A DNA stretch of 64,000 nucleotides, from positions 1 to 64,000 of the forward strand of contig NZ_FONX01000001.1 in assembly GCF_900113035.1 (NCBI RefSeq). The letters are read 5' to 3'. This document shows, piece by piece, positions 41,303 to 52,400 of the stretch. The translations under genes were made by a program, and so were the position numbers. How positions within the stretch are numbered: position 1 is the first letter of the stretch; the number at the start of each line of letters is the position of its first letter. The notes beneath the pieces are model-generated. The model was not told the DNA's origin. It worked only from the letters and a program-made list of their open reading frames with translations, and did no database searches. The DNA is from Paracidovorax wautersii. GTDB taxonomy: Bacteria; Pseudomonadota; Gammaproteobacteria; Burkholderiales; Burkholderiaceae_C.

Positions 41303-42718
41303 ATGAACCGCCGCAATTTCTTCGCCGCCACCGGCGCCGCCACGGCCGTGGCCGGTGCCGCCGTGGGCCGCAGCGCGCTGGCCGCGCTGCCCGAACCCGC
41401 CCTGCAGGAGGGCGCCGGCACCGCCGTGCCCCCGCCGCCGCCCACGGGCCGCCCCTTCCAGCCGGTCGTCACCCTCAACGGCTGGAGCCTGCCCTGGCGC
41501 ATGAACGCCGGGGTCAAGGAATTCCACCTCGTCGCCGAGCCCGTGGTGCGCGAATTCGCGCCCGGCTTCGCCGTCAACCTCTGGGGCTACAACGGCCAGA
41601 GCCCCGGCCCCACCATCGAGGTGGTCGAGGGCGACCGGGTACGCCTCTTCGTGACCAACCGGCTGCCCGAGCACACCAGCGTGCACTGGCACGGCCAGCG
41701 GCTGCCGAGCGGCATGGACGGCGTGGCGGGCCTGAACCAGCCGGCCATCGCGCCCGGCAAGACCTTCGTCTATGAATTCACGGCGCGCCGGGCCGGCACC
41801 TTCATGTACCACCCGCATGCCGACGAAATGGTGCAGATGGCCATGGGCCTGATGGGCCTGTGGATCACCCACCCGAAGGGCGCGCACCCGCACATCGCCG
41901 CCGTGGACCGCGACTACGCCTTCCTGCTGAACGCCTTCGCCGTCGATCCCGGCACGCGCACGCCGCGCATCAACGAGATGACCGACTTCAACATCTGGGC
42001 CTGGAACAGCCGCGTGTTCCCCGGCATCGACCCCTTCGTCGCCCGGCGCGGCGACCGGGTGCGGCTGCGCGTGGGCAACCTCACCATGACCAACCACCCC
42101 ATCCACATCCACGGCCATGAATTCGAGGTGACCGGCACCGACGGCGGCCCGGTGCCCAAGAGCGCCCGCTGGCCCGAGGTCACCACCGACGTGGCAGTGG
42201 GCCAGATGCGGCAGATCGAATTCATCGCCGACGAGCCCGGCGACTGGGCCGTGCATTGCCACAAGAGCCACCACACCATGGGCCCCATGGGCCACGCCGT
42301 GCCCAACCTCATCGGCGTGCAGCAGGCCGACCTGGTGGAGAAGATCCGCCGCATCGTGCCCGACTACATGGCCATGGGCGAGCGCGGCATGGGCGACATG
42401 GGCGCCATGGAAATGCCCCTGCCGGGCAACACCCTGCCCATGATGGCCGGCCAGGGCCCCTTCGGCCCGCTGGAGATGGGCGGCATGTTCAGCGTGCTCA
42501 AGGTGCGCGAGGGCCTGGCGCGCAGCGACTGGCGCGACCCCGGCGACTACGCCCAGCCGCCCGGCACCCGCGCCTGGGAATGGACGGGCGGGCCCGCCGC
42601 GCTGCCCGCCGAGCAGCGGCCCGCCGGCCTGCCGCCGCCCGGTGCGGGCGAAGGCGCGCCGCGCGTGCGCAAGCCCGGCACGGGGCCGGCCGGCCATTCC
42701 GGGCACGGCGGCCATTGA
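41303..42718 (+). CDS. Periplasmic multicopper oxidase
   Basis: This 471-residue copper oxidase has an N-terminal signal that looks Tat-compatible (MNRRNFFAATGAATAVAGAA). All copper ligand motifs are present: HWHG (128-131), MYHPHAD (about 168-174), NHPIHIHGHEF (264-274), and HCHKSHHTMGPM (318-329), which supplies the type 1 site. A Met-rich tail (MGERGMGDMGAMEMP and more) resembles copper-loading segments of CueO/CopA-type enzymes. It probably oxidises Cu(I) in the periplasm. It is part of the 38894-43662 operon and is followed by a short repeat before the DUF411 gene. Confidence 0.93.
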   Translation: MNRRNFFAATGAATAVAGAAVGRSALAALPEPALQEGAGTAVPPPPPTGRPFQPVVTLNGWSLPWRMNAGVKEFHLVAEPVVREFAPGFAVNLWGYNGQSPGPTIEVVEGDRVRLFVTNRLPEHTSVHWHGQRLPSGMDGVAGLNQPAIAPGKTFVYEFTARRAGTFMYHPHADEMVQMAMGLMGLWITHPKGAHPHIAAVDRDYAFLLNAFAVDPGTRTPRINEMTDFNIWAWNSRVFPGIDPFVARRGDRVRLRVGNLTMTNHPIHIHGHEFEVTGTDGGPVPKSARWPEVTTDVAVGQMRQIEFIADEPGDWAVHCHKSHHTMGPMGHAVPNLIGVQQADLVEKIRRIVPDYMAMGERGMGDMGAMEMPLPGNTLPMMAGQGPFGPLEMGGMFSVLKVREGLARSDWRDPGDYAQPPGTRAWEWTGGPAALPAEQRPAGLPPPGAGEGAPRVRKPGTGPAGHSGHGGH

Positions 42719-42766
42719 CTATCAAAACCATAGCTACCTGCGCAGCATCTGCAAGCGCTGGAGGCC
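42719..42766. repeat. Comamonadaceae-type short repeat within the copper operon
   Basis: CTATCAAAACCATAGCTACC and the following GCAAGCGCTGGAGGCC have the canonical form of this repeat family. It lies between the multicopper oxidase stop and the DUF411 gene, and is followed by a T-rich stretch (TTTTTCATT) that could cause partial termination inside the operon. Confidence 0.65.
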
Positions 42767-42792
42767 TTTTTCATTCATAAGGAACCGTCACC

Positions 42793-43662
42793 ATGAACCA
42801 CCCACACGCCCCCCGCCGCGCCTGGCTGCGGCACGCCATCGCCCTGGCCGCCGCCAGCGCCCTGCCGGTGCTGGCCCGGGCCGCCGCGCCCGCCACCACC
42901 TCCACCGCCAACCTGCCGGCCGACATGGAAGTCTGGAAAGACCCGAACTGCGGCTGCTGCAAGGACTGGGTGGCCCACATGCAGGCGGCGGGCTTTCGCG
43001 TCGGCGTGCACGACATGGGCAACACCGCGGTGCGCCAGCGCCTGGGCCTGCCCGCCAAGCTCGGCTCCTGCCACACCGCGCTGGTGGGCGGCTACGTCAT
43101 CGAAGGCCATGTGCCCGCCGCCGACGTGAGGCGCCTGCTGCGAGAAAAACCCCAGGCCCTGGGCCTGGCCGTGCCCGGCATGCCGGTGGGCTCGCCCGGC
43201 ATGGACGGCGCCCTCTACGGCGGCCGGCGCGATGCCTTCGACGTGCTGCTGGTGTCCCGCGACGGCAGCACCAGCGTGTTCCAGCACTACCCCGGCAACC
43301 GCCAGGACGAAGGCGGCAACGGCGCCCCGCCGGCCCAGGACGCCCATGCCGGCCACGGCCCGCAAGACGCGCCCCCAAGCGACGGCGCCGCAGCCGCCGG
43401 CACGGACCCCGAGGCCAGCGAAGGCGAGGTCGTGCGCTGGGACGCGGCCACCGCCCGCCTGACCCTGCGCCATGGCGAGATCAGGAACCTGGGCATGGCG
43501 CCCATGACCATGGTGTTCCGCGTGCGCGAGCCGGTGGAGGGCCTGAATCTCGCGCCCGGCCAGCGCGTGCGCTTCGTGGCCGAGCGCACCCGCGAAGGCC
43601 TGGTGGCCCGCCGCATCCAGCCCACCGCGGGCGATGCACCGGCCGCCGGCAGATTGCGCTGA
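42793..43662 (+). CDS. Periplasmic DUF411-CusF-like copper-binding fusion
   Basis: This 289-residue secreted protein (signal AIALAAASALPVLARAAA) has two parts. Residues about 40-150 form a DUF411 domain with the metal-binding cysteines in KDPNCGCCKDW (Cys53, Cys55, Cys56) and SCHTALVGGYVIEGHVP. After a His/Gly/Ala linker, residues about 215-282 form a CusF-like beta-barrel: GEVVRWDAATARLTLRHGEI followed by GMAPMTMVF, where His and the two Met residues are the usual Cu(I) ligands. The middle region PGMDGALYGGRRDAFDVLLV is also conserved in long DUF411 proteins. The fusion suggests copper hand-over in one polypeptide. It is last in the copper operon. Confidence 0.85.
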   Translation: MNHPHAPRRAWLRHAIALAAASALPVLARAAAPATTSTANLPADMEVWKDPNCGCCKDWVAHMQAAGFRVGVHDMGNTAVRQRLGLPAKLGSCHTALVGGYVIEGHVPAADVRRLLREKPQALGLAVPGMPVGSPGMDGALYGGRRDAFDVLLVSRDGSTSVFQHYPGNRQDEGGNGAPPAQDAHAGHGPQDAPPSDGAAAAGTDPEASEGEVVRWDAATARLTLRHGEIRNLGMAPMTMVFRVREPVEGLNLAPGQRVRFVAERTREGLVARRIQPTAGDAPAAGRLR

Positions 43663-43818
43663 AGCGCCGGCGAACGGGCCCTGCCGCTTGATCAGGCTGG
43701 CTATGAACACCGTTGACCCAGACGGTGCATCCGCCCCGGGTCGTCGCCAGATATCCAGACCTGTCTGGCGATGCGGCGCCCCGCTCTCAACCGTGGTGGC
43801 AAAAGACGGGGCTTCGGA

Positions 43819-44564
43819 TCACTTCTCGCCCAGCCAGCGATACAGCAGGCCTCCGCCAAGCCCGCCGATCAGCGGCGCAAGCCAGAACAGCCACAGCTGC
43901 TGCACCGCCGCGCTGCCGGCGAACAGCGCTACCGCCGTTGAGCGCGCAGGGTTCACCGAGGTATTGGTAATGGGAATGCTGACCAAGTGGATCAGCGTGA
44001 GCGCCAGGCCGATCGCCACCGGCGCCATTGCCGCCGGGGCATTCCAGTGCGTCGCCCCCATGATCACGACCACGAACATCGCAGTCATCAATGCTTCGCA
44101 CAGGAAAGCCATGGACATCGGGTAGCCCCCCGGCGACAACACGCCGTAGCCATTGCTGGCGAACGCCCCCGCCTGCATCGGGTGCAGCGCCTCAGTCACG
44201 CTGCCACCGGCCAGCCATGCCATCGACAGTGGCTCATCCATGAAATGCCATAGCAGGGCCCCGGCCAGCAAGCCGCCGACCACCTGTGCCAGCCAGTAGG
44301 GCAGCACGTCGCGCGTCTGGAAGCGCCCACCGGCCCACAGACCCAAGGTCACCGCCGGATTGAAATGCCCCCAGAAATGGGGCCGAAGGCACAGATGCCG
44401 CTCAGGAGCGCCAGGCCGAAGGCCAGCGAAACCCCCAGCAATCCGATGCCTGCCGGATCGTCGGCCCCGCCTGTATGCGCCGCCAGCAACGCGCTGCCGC
44501 AGCCTCCCAGCACGAGCCAGAACGTGCCCAGGCACTCGGCTCCCAATCGTTTGCTCAACACCAT
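43819..44564 (-). pseudogene. aqpZ: aqpZ aquaporin, interrupted by a one-base frameshift
   Basis: The N-terminal part (44564 to about 44373) reads [21 protein letters not shown] and continues to GPISGG. The C-terminal part in another frame continues [16 protein letters not shown] down to GLLYRWLGEK. Joining them needs one extra base at the five-C run 44368-44372 (G5 on the coding strand). Without it translation stops at 44349. Both NPA boxes (HFNPAVTLG and SVNPARS) and the rest of the fold are intact, so the lesion is recent or is a sequencing error in a homopolymer. AGGAGAA precedes the ATG. It is the last gene of the minus-strand group that starts with the EAL protein. Confidence 0.9.
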
Positions 44565-44627
44565 GGTGCTTCTCCTGAAATGTCATGCCCCGAAGGAGGC
44601 CTGGAATGTGGATGGGGACGGTGACTG

Positions 44628-45311
44628 TCAGGGACGCCGGGCCGAGACTGCGGGACTTGCCGAGGCCGTAGCCGCCAAGGCCGCCATGCGCACATAGGCC
44701 TGAGCGAAGCCGGCCAGCGGCAGCTGGAAGTCCGCCACGCCGCCCGACGCCACACCAGTCCGCACCTTGAGCACCTTGCCCGTGCGCATGCCTTCCAGAG
44801 TCCCCTGATCGAAACGCATGGACACCAGGCATCCTTGCTGCAGGCAGGTGCGATAGGGCACGCCCTGCACCATGGGTCCATCGTCGATCTGCAGCGCCAA
44901 CCCCGAGCGCAGATCGAGCCCCAAGGGCAGCGTCAGCCCAACGAGCGCGCTGTCCATGCTCTCGGGCTTGACCTCGAGCAGCACCAGCCGGCGGTTGTCC
45001 TCGCGGCGGCGCAGATCCTGTTCAAGCGTGCAATAGCGGCCGTTGGCGGGCCCTTCGCAGCTGATGAGCCATTCCTGGTAACGCTCGGTGCTGGCCCCCG
45101 CAGCGGCGGCCACATCAGCAGCGGCCCCTGGCGTGGCAGCCACAGCGCCCTGCCTTGCCAACGCTGGCACTTCCGCCGACCGGTTCTGGGCCAGCGCAGG
45201 GCTGGCATGCGCCGCCGTCAGCGCCAGAAGCACACAGGCCAAGAGCCACCAGGGGCTGTTGCGCCGCTGGCGAGAGCCTGGGGCGGGGGGAAAAGAATGG
45301 GAATATTGCAT
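44628..45311 (-). CDS. IalB-family (invasion associated locus B) secreted protein
   Basis: The product is 227 residues from the ATG at 45311. A signal peptide (WWLLACVLLALTAAHASPALA) is cut before QNRSAEV. The mature domain has the IalB pattern: YQEWLISCEGPANGRYCTLEQ, LPLGLDLRSGLALQIDDGP, and PYRTCLQQGCLVSMRFDQGTLEGMRTGK. The conserved cysteines suggest disulfides. IalB from Bartonella affects erythrocyte invasion; the broader family is periplasmic with unclear function. It lies 71 bases after the OmpA-like lipoprotein, in what looks like the adhesin operon. Confidence 0.85.
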   Translation of the reverse strand: MQYSHSFPPAPGSRQRRNSPWWLLACVLLALTAAHASPALAQNRSAEVPALARQGAVAATPGAAADVAAAAGASTERYQEWLISCEGPANGRYCTLEQDLRRREDNRRLVLLEVKPESMDSALVGLTLPLGLDLRSGLALQIDDGPMVQGVPYRTCLQQGCLVSMRFDQGTLEGMRTGKVLKVRTGVASGGVADFQLPLAGFAQAYVRMAALAATASASPAVSARRP

Positions 45312-45382
45312 TGCTTCGCTTTCGTTCTTTATCGTTGTCATCAGGAATAGGAATACGGGCGGGCCGCGCAGCGCCCCTGCCG

Positions 45383-46297
45383 TCACGCTGCGGCAGGCTG
45401 CCAGCGGATCTCGAACACCACGCGCCGGTCAGGCGCCAGGCAGTCGATCAGCGCTTGGCGCGACGCTTTGGCTTTCTTCTCGCAACCCACGCTGACCGGA
45501 TCGCCGGCGCCCAGGCCGACCGCAGCGATCCGCGCCGGGTCCACTCCGCGCTGGCGCAGGTATTCGGCGACGCTGGCAGCCCGCTGCTGCGACAGTGCCT
45601 GGTTGTAGGCCGCGGTGCCCAGCCGGTCGGTATGGGCCAGCACCCGCACCGACGCCAGGCGGCGCTGCGGGTCCAGCAGCAGCGCCGACAGCGCCTGCAG
45701 CTCGCGCTGGCCTTCGGGCAGGATGTCCGCCACGGAAGAACCGTTGAAGCGGAACAGCGCACTGGCACGCAGCGTGCGGCGCTCCGGTTCGGCGGGCGCG
45801 GCCGGCTCGTTGATCAGTGCCGGCAAGGGCGCTGGAGCCGGTGCAGCGGCTGGGGCAGCCGCCACCGGGGCCGCTGGCTCCTGCGGCGCGCAGCTGGCCG
45901 GCCGCCAGTGCTGGCTGCCCACCGTGCCATCCTCGCCATACAGCAGCTTCAACTGGCAGACCAGGAAACCACTCTGTCCAGGCAGACGCAGGTGGAAGAG
46001 ATAGTCCCATTCCCGCGTCCCATAGGCTTCGCCGAAGTGCGGCGGGCCGATCAGCGCCTGCAGCTGCGACTTGTTCATGCCGGGGTGGATCGAGGCGATG
46101 GCCTGCGGCGTCGGATAGGTCCCTTGAGAATGAAGCCCGTTGGTGTCCTGCGGCGCCGGCCACAACAATTGCTGCGCCTGAGCGCCATCCTGGCTGATGC
46201 CCTGGCTCAGGGTTCCGCATGCCGCGAGCAGCAAGACCGTGGCGGTGACGGCCACCGTCTTTGCGGCGCGCAGCATCGACCTGCTCTGTTCTTTCAT
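45383..46297 (-). CDS. TpgA-like lipoprotein with BamE/SmpA-like and OmpA domains
   Basis: This 304-residue lipoprotein has the lipobox LLAAC in VTATVLLLAACGTLSQG. The first domain (about 50-135: SIHPGMNKSQLQALIGPPHF followed by EWDYLFHLR) has the SmpA/OmlA/BamE fold pattern. After an Ala/Pro-rich linker comes an OmpA-like peptidoglycan-binding domain (FRFNGSSVADILPEGQRELQ, VLAHTDRLGTAAYNQALSQQRAASVAEYLRQRGV). This domain order is that of TpgA, described next to the Ata adhesin of Acinetobacter, which links trimeric autotransporters to the cell wall. AAAGGAA sits before the ATG. It lies 148 bases downstream of the giant adhesin, which strongly supports the same role. Confidence 0.85.
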   Translation of the reverse strand: MKEQSRSMLRAAKTVAVTATVLLLAACGTLSQGISQDGAQAQQLLWPAPQDTNGLHSQGTYPTPQAIASIHPGMNKSQLQALIGPPHFGEAYGTREWDYLFHLRLPGQSGFLVCQLKLLYGEDGTVGSQHWRPASCAPQEPAAPVAAAPAAAPAPAPLPALINEPAAPAEPERRTLRASALFRFNGSSVADILPEGQRELQALSALLLDPQRRLASVRVLAHTDRLGTAAYNQALSQQRAASVAEYLRQRGVDPARIAAVGLGAGDPVSVGCEKKAKASRQALIDCLAPDRRVVFEIRWQPAAA

Positions 46298-46445
46298 GAT
46301 GAATTCCTTTGATACTTGATGTCCGCCCCCGGCAGGGGGGGCGGGTTGCGGAGCCGCGAGAAGGCGGTGGAGAAGCCCCTGTCCCAAGGAGCGAAGGGGA
46401 TCTCCGGCCCCGAGGCGATCACGCCGGCTCGGCGCCCTCAGGCCC

Positions 46446-49400
46446 TCACCAGGCGAAGCCCACGCCGCCGCCTACGCCCACGCTGCCCCGGGTGGTCGCC
46501 GACCCGCTGAACTTGAAGATCCAGCGTCCGCTGTCCGAGAGCACCGAGGCGCCGACCGCGAGCGCCGACTGCCCGCCATAGGTGCCGATGGCCACCGACG
46601 TCATCCCCCTGCCCGGCGCGTACGCCTGCGGCAGATTGGCCGTGGCGATCGCCGCTGCGATGCCGGCATTGGCCTCGCGCCGCACCGTGTTCACCGCACG
46701 GTCCGTATAGGCACGCTGTTCGGCCAGACCCTGGTTCAGCTGGTCCACGTTGACGGCATCGGTGCCCGCCACGCCGGGCGCCACGTTGGAGATCGTGGCC
46801 GGCCCCTGGCCGTTACCCATGGTGATCCGGCTGTAGTTGCTGGTGCCATCGGGGTTCGTGTCGTAGCGCACCATTCCCTGCTGCGACGACCGGAGCTGGC
46901 TCACGTTGACCGCATCCGTGTCGGCCGAACCCGCCGCCACATTGGTGACCTGCCGCTCACGGCCCGCCGCACCGACCGACACGCTGTTGGCCCGGTCGGC
47001 CACAGCGCCGCTTCCCAGCGCCACGGCGTTGTTCGCAGTCGCCTGCGCATCGGTGCCCAGCGCCAGGCTACGGTCACCCGAGGCCACCGCACCGCTTCCG
47101 CCGGCGGCGGCATTGCTGCCGGTCGCCGAGGGCTTGGCCTTGCCGTCAGTGTTGTTGACCTGGAAGAGCCCGTCCTTGCCGTCGCGCAGGTTCTGCACGT
47201 TGGTCGTGTTCTGCACCGTCTGCTGGCTCACCTGCTGCACGCGGCTGTCCGTATAGACGTTGGCCTGCCGCACCGCGCCGTCGAGCTGGCGCAGATTGAC
47301 CGCATCCGTGGCCTCCCGGGCATCGGCCACATTGCTCAGCGTGCGGATCTGGCCGGCGCTGGCATTACCGATCGAAACCGTGCCCGCCGTGTCGTTCTGC
47401 ACTCCCGAGTACGTGCCGGTATAGCGCTCCGCACCGCGGCCGCCATCGCTGGCGCCATCGCCAACCGCCACGCTGCCATCGGCCCGGGCGCTGGCATTGC
47501 GGCCCAGCGCGACAGCGCCTGCACCCGAGGCCGAGGCCGCAGCGCCCACCGCCGAGGCACCCGCGCCGGAGGCCGTTGCCCCGACCCCTGCGGCCAGAGC
47601 CTGGCTGCCAGTCGCTCCATCGCCGTTGCTGTTGCCGCCTTGCGTGCCACCGTCGTTGGCGCCGTAGTAGCGCGTCCGCCCGCTGGACACCGCTGCCTGC
47701 AACTGGCTGACGTTGACCGCATCGGTGGCGGCCGAACCGGCCGCTACGTTGACGATCCTCATGCCGCCAGCATCCACGCCAGCACGGGTCACGCTGGGCC
47801 CGTTGGCAATGACGAGGCCCGTGCTTCCCAGCACCACGTCGCTGCCGACCTTCACACCAGCGGTGTCAATGAAGGTATTGCCCATCGTCAAGCTGTCCAG
47901 CGTCAGCACCTTGGACAGGTCGAAGGTGACGTCATTGCCGGACGCGGTCTTGCGCACCACGATATTTCCGTCGCTGTTCTTCAGATCCACGGTAGCGCCT
48001 GGCGCCACATTGGTGCTGTTGCTGCCCTGAGCAGAAATGTTCCAGCCCGCACCGGCCTTCTGATCCACCGCAAACAGCTGCGAACCGTTCACTGCATCCG
48101 TCGAGGACGATGACACCGCACCTGCGGCCAGATTGGTCAGGCGCTGGGCATTGCCTGGATTAGCCGCAGTGCCACCCTTGGCCGTCAGCACCGTTTCGTC
48201 CAGAGTGCTCGTGCGTTGCACCACCCCCGACGAACCGCCGTCGATCGCCGAGAACACATCACCGACGTTGTTGTAGATCGAACCACCGATCGAATAGCTC
48301 GGCGCCTTGCCGTTCTTCACGTCCGCACCACCGCCCAGGTACTGGCTGGTGTTCGAGGCAACGTCATTGACCGTCTGGTTGGTCGTGAACAGTTGGCTGC
48401 CGTTCACCGCGTCCTTGGACGCAGCGGAGAGGTCGCCGTTGGCCACGTTGGTGATCTTCTTGTCACCGGCATCGATACCGGAGGCCAGCACGCTGGGACC
48501 GTTCGTGATCGTGAGACCGGTCGTATCCAGCTTCACATTGCCCGTAGTGATGGACGTCGCCTTCAGATCATCGGCCGTGGCCACGGTGATGTCCGTGCCC
48601 GTGCGCGTGATTTTTATGTTCTGCCCATACTTGAACTGCACCGTGTCACCCGGCTTGACCTGCGTCGCAGCATCGCCATTGGCCTGGACATTCCAGCCCG
48701 CGTTAGCGGTCTGTTGCACCGAAGCGATCGCGTCGTTGACGGTGTCCTTGCCCGTGCCGCCGACATTGCTCACCGTGACCTTGCCGGTCGTCGCGTCATA
48801 GGCGGCGTTGCCGCCCAGCGTGCTGGCCGTCGAGCTGCCGAGCTGGTCGCTCCGCCCGCCCAGGCCCGTGATCGCCTGATTGGTGGCGAACAGCTGCGAG
48901 CCAGTCACCGCATCCTTGGACGCAGCGGAGAGGTCGCCGTTGGCCACGTTCGTGATCTTCTTGCCGCCGGCATCAATGCCGGAGGCGAGAACACTGGGTC
49001 CGTTCGCAATGGCCAGGCCATTGGTGTCCAGCTTGGCGTTGCCGGTCGTGATGGACGTCGCCTTCAGATCATCGGCCGTGGCCACCGTGATGTCCGTGCC
49101 CGTGCGCGTGACCTTGATGTTCTGGCCATCCTTGAACTGCACCGTGTCGCCCGGCTTGACCTGCGTCGCAGCATCGCCATTGGCCTGGACATTCCAGCCC
49201 GCGTTAGCGGTCTGTTGCACCGAAGCGATCGCGTCGTTGACGGTGTCCTTGCCGGTGCCGCCGACATTGCTCACCGTGACCCTGCCGGTCGTCGCGTCAT
49301 AGGCGGCGTTGCCGCCCAGCGTGCTGGCCGTCGAACTGCCGAGCTGGTCGCTCCGCCCGCCCAGGCCCGTGATCGCCTGGTTGGTGGCAAACAGCTGATT

Positions 49401-52400
49401 ACCATTCACCGCGTCCTTGGACGCAGCGGACAGGTCACCATTGGCCACGTTAGTGATCTTCTTGTCGCCGGCATCAATGCCGGAGGCGAGAACACTGGGT
49501 CCGTTCGCAATGGCCAGGCCATTGGTGTCCAGCTTGGCGTTACCGGTCGTGATGGACGTCGCCTTCAGATCGTCGGCAGTGGCCACGGTGATGTCCGTGC
49601 CCGTGCGCGTGACCTTGATGTTCTGGCCATCCTTGAACTGGACGGTACTGCCCGGCTGCACCTGCGTCGCAGCATCGCCATTGGCCTGCACGTTCCAACC
49701 AGCGTTGGCCGTCTGCTGCACCGAAGCGATCGCGTCGTTGACGGTGTCCTTGCCCGTGCCGCCGACATTGCTCATACCGACCTTGCCCGTAGTCGAGTCA
49801 TAGGCCGCATTGCCGCCCAGCACCGTGGCAGTCGAGGTTCCAAGCTGGTCACCCCGCGCGCCCAGGCCAGTGATCGCCTGATTGGTCGTGAACAGCTGCG
49901 AGCCAGTCACTGCATCCTTGGACGCAGCGGAGAGGTCGCCGTTGGCCACGTTCGTGATCGTCTTGTCGCCGGCATCGATGCCGGACGCCAGCACGCTCGG
50001 GCCGTTGGTGATCGCCAGGCCATTGGTGTCCAGCTTGACGTTGCCGGTTGTGATGGACGTCGCCTTCAGATCGTCGGCCGTGGCCACGGTGATGTCCGCG
50101 CCCGTGCGCGTGACCTTGATGTTCTGCCCGTCCTTGAACTGCACCGTTTCGCCCGGCTTGACCTGTGTCGCAGCGTCGCCATTGGCCTGCACATTCCAGC
50201 CCGCGTTAGCGGTCTGTTGCACTGCGGCGATCGCGTCGTTGACGGTGTCCTTGCCCGTGCCGCCGACATTGCTCACCGTGACCTTGCCGGTGGCCGGGTC
50301 ATAAGCTGCATTGCCGCCCAGCACCGTGGCCGTCGAGGTTCCAAGCTGGTCACCCCGCGTGCCCAGGCCAGCAACTACCTGATTGGTCGCGAACAGCTGG
50401 GAGCCGTTCACCGCGTCCTTGGACGTGGCGGACAGGTCGCCATCAGCCACGTTGGTGATCTTCTTCGAGCCCGCATCGATGCCCGAAGCCCGCATGCTCG
50501 GGCCATTGGTAATCGTCAGACCATTGGTGTCGAGCTTGCTGTTACCCGTGGTGATGGACGTCGCCGTCAAGTCATCGGCCGTAGCGACCGTGATATCGGA
50601 ACCAATGCGCGTTACCTTGATGTTCTGGCCATCCTTGAACTGCACCGTGGCGCCGGGCGCAACCTGCGTTGCAGTGTCGCCATTGGCCTGCACGTTGAAG
50701 CCCTTGTTGGCCGTGCTGTTCACCGCAGCGATGGCATTGTTGACGGTTGTCTTTCCCGTACCACCAATGTCGCTTGGGCCTGTGATTGTGCCGTCGGCAT
50801 TGATAGTCGAGCCACCGATAACATTGGCAACGCTGGTCGATGTGGCAAACAGTTGGCTGCCATTCACTGCATCCGTCGAGCCGGAGGCAACAGTTCCAGC
50901 CGCAAGATTCGTCAGCTTCTGGGCATTGCCAGGAGCGGCGGCTGTACCACCCATCGTGGTCAACACAGTCTCGTCAGCAGTCGTCGTCCGCTGCACCACG
51001 CCTGCCGCGCCATTCGCCACGCTGTTGAAGAGATTCGTGACATTCTGGTTGGTCGTAAACAGCTGCCCGCCATTCACGGCATCCGTCGAGGAGGCTGTCG
51101 AGATATCGCCCGCAGCAACATTGATGATCCTCTTGGAGCCTGCATCAATGCCGGACGCCAGGATACTTGGACCATTCGCAATTGTCAGACCGTTGGTGTC
51201 GAGCTTGGCATTGCCCGTCGTCACGCTTGTGGCGTCGATATCGTCTGCCGTCGCAACCGTCACGTCATTTCCGCTGCGCGTCACCTTGATGTTCTGACCA
51301 TCCTTGAACTGCACCGTGTCACCTGGCTTGACCTGCGTCGCAGCGTCGCCATTGGCCTGCACGTTCCAGCCCTTGTTGGCTGTATCAAGAGCCGTATTGG
51401 CCGTTGTGTTCGCCGAACCAATCGCACCGGCGATGGTGGTCTGACCGGTGCCACCGATGTTGGTGCCAGCCGTCAGCGTACCCGTCGTGCTGTCATAAGA
51501 TGCATTGCCACCGATTGAGCTTGCCGTCGATGTGCCGAGCGTATCGACCTTCGTACTGACCGAGGTCAGCGCCTGATTGGTCGCAAACAATTGCGAGCCA
51601 TTCACGCCATCCGTCGATGTCGCAGACAATGCGCCCGCAGCGACGTTCTTGATCTGTCTTTCAGCACCAGCAGCGCCCACGCTGAGAACACCGGCAGGCG
51701 TGTTGCCTGCGAAGCTGAAATTGTTACCGTTGAGGGTTACGCCGTTTTCACGTGTTGCAGCATTGGCGGTGGTCGAATCAGCGCCAATGGCCACGGAGTT
51801 GTTAAGAGAGGCTGACGCGCCCTGGCCCACGGCGATACTAAGGACAGAGCCCGCATTGGCTCGACTACCAATCGCAACCGAACTGTTGCCAGCGATGCTG
51901 TCTGCACCGATAGCCACTGAACCAACGCCGATAGCCGAGTTATTGCTACCCAGAGCCACGGCACCAAGCCCGCTCGCCGTGTTTTTGTCACCCAAGGCAA
52001 CTGCGCCCGAAAAACCGCTATTGCCATTGGCCGAGTTATCACGCCCCATAGCGACTGAGGCCGTACCCGCTGTGTTCGGATCTCCGATAGCAACGGCGCC
52101 ATCGCCGTTGGCAGTATTGCCAGAACCGATGGAAACCGACTTTCCACCTTTGGCGACGGCGTTGTTACCAATAGACACGGCTTCCGCCGTCTCCGCACTT
52201 GCACTCGTGCCGATGGCAACCGAATTGTCACCCTTGGCACGCGCCGTGTCGCCCATGGCTGTAGCCGAAATGCCGCCAGCACCCGCTTGCCATCCAATAG
52301 CAGTAGACCTTTCGCCGATCGCCCTGCTCAACCCACCGATAGCAGTCGAGTTAACGGCAAAAGCCTTCGCTTGCGAACCGACGGCAGTTGCACGCGTTGC

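Noticed and set aside
44349-44400. Programmed ribosomal frameshift in aqpZ
   Set aside because: The G run is short, no stimulatory structure or conserved slippery heptamer is evident, and aquaporins are not known to use frameshifting. A simple indel is more likely.
48216-51518. 1,100-codon plus-strand frame opposite the adhesin repeats
   Set aside because: The repeats on the minus strand create a repetitive antisense frame. The minus frame has ESPR, heads, necks and anchor and is the real gene.
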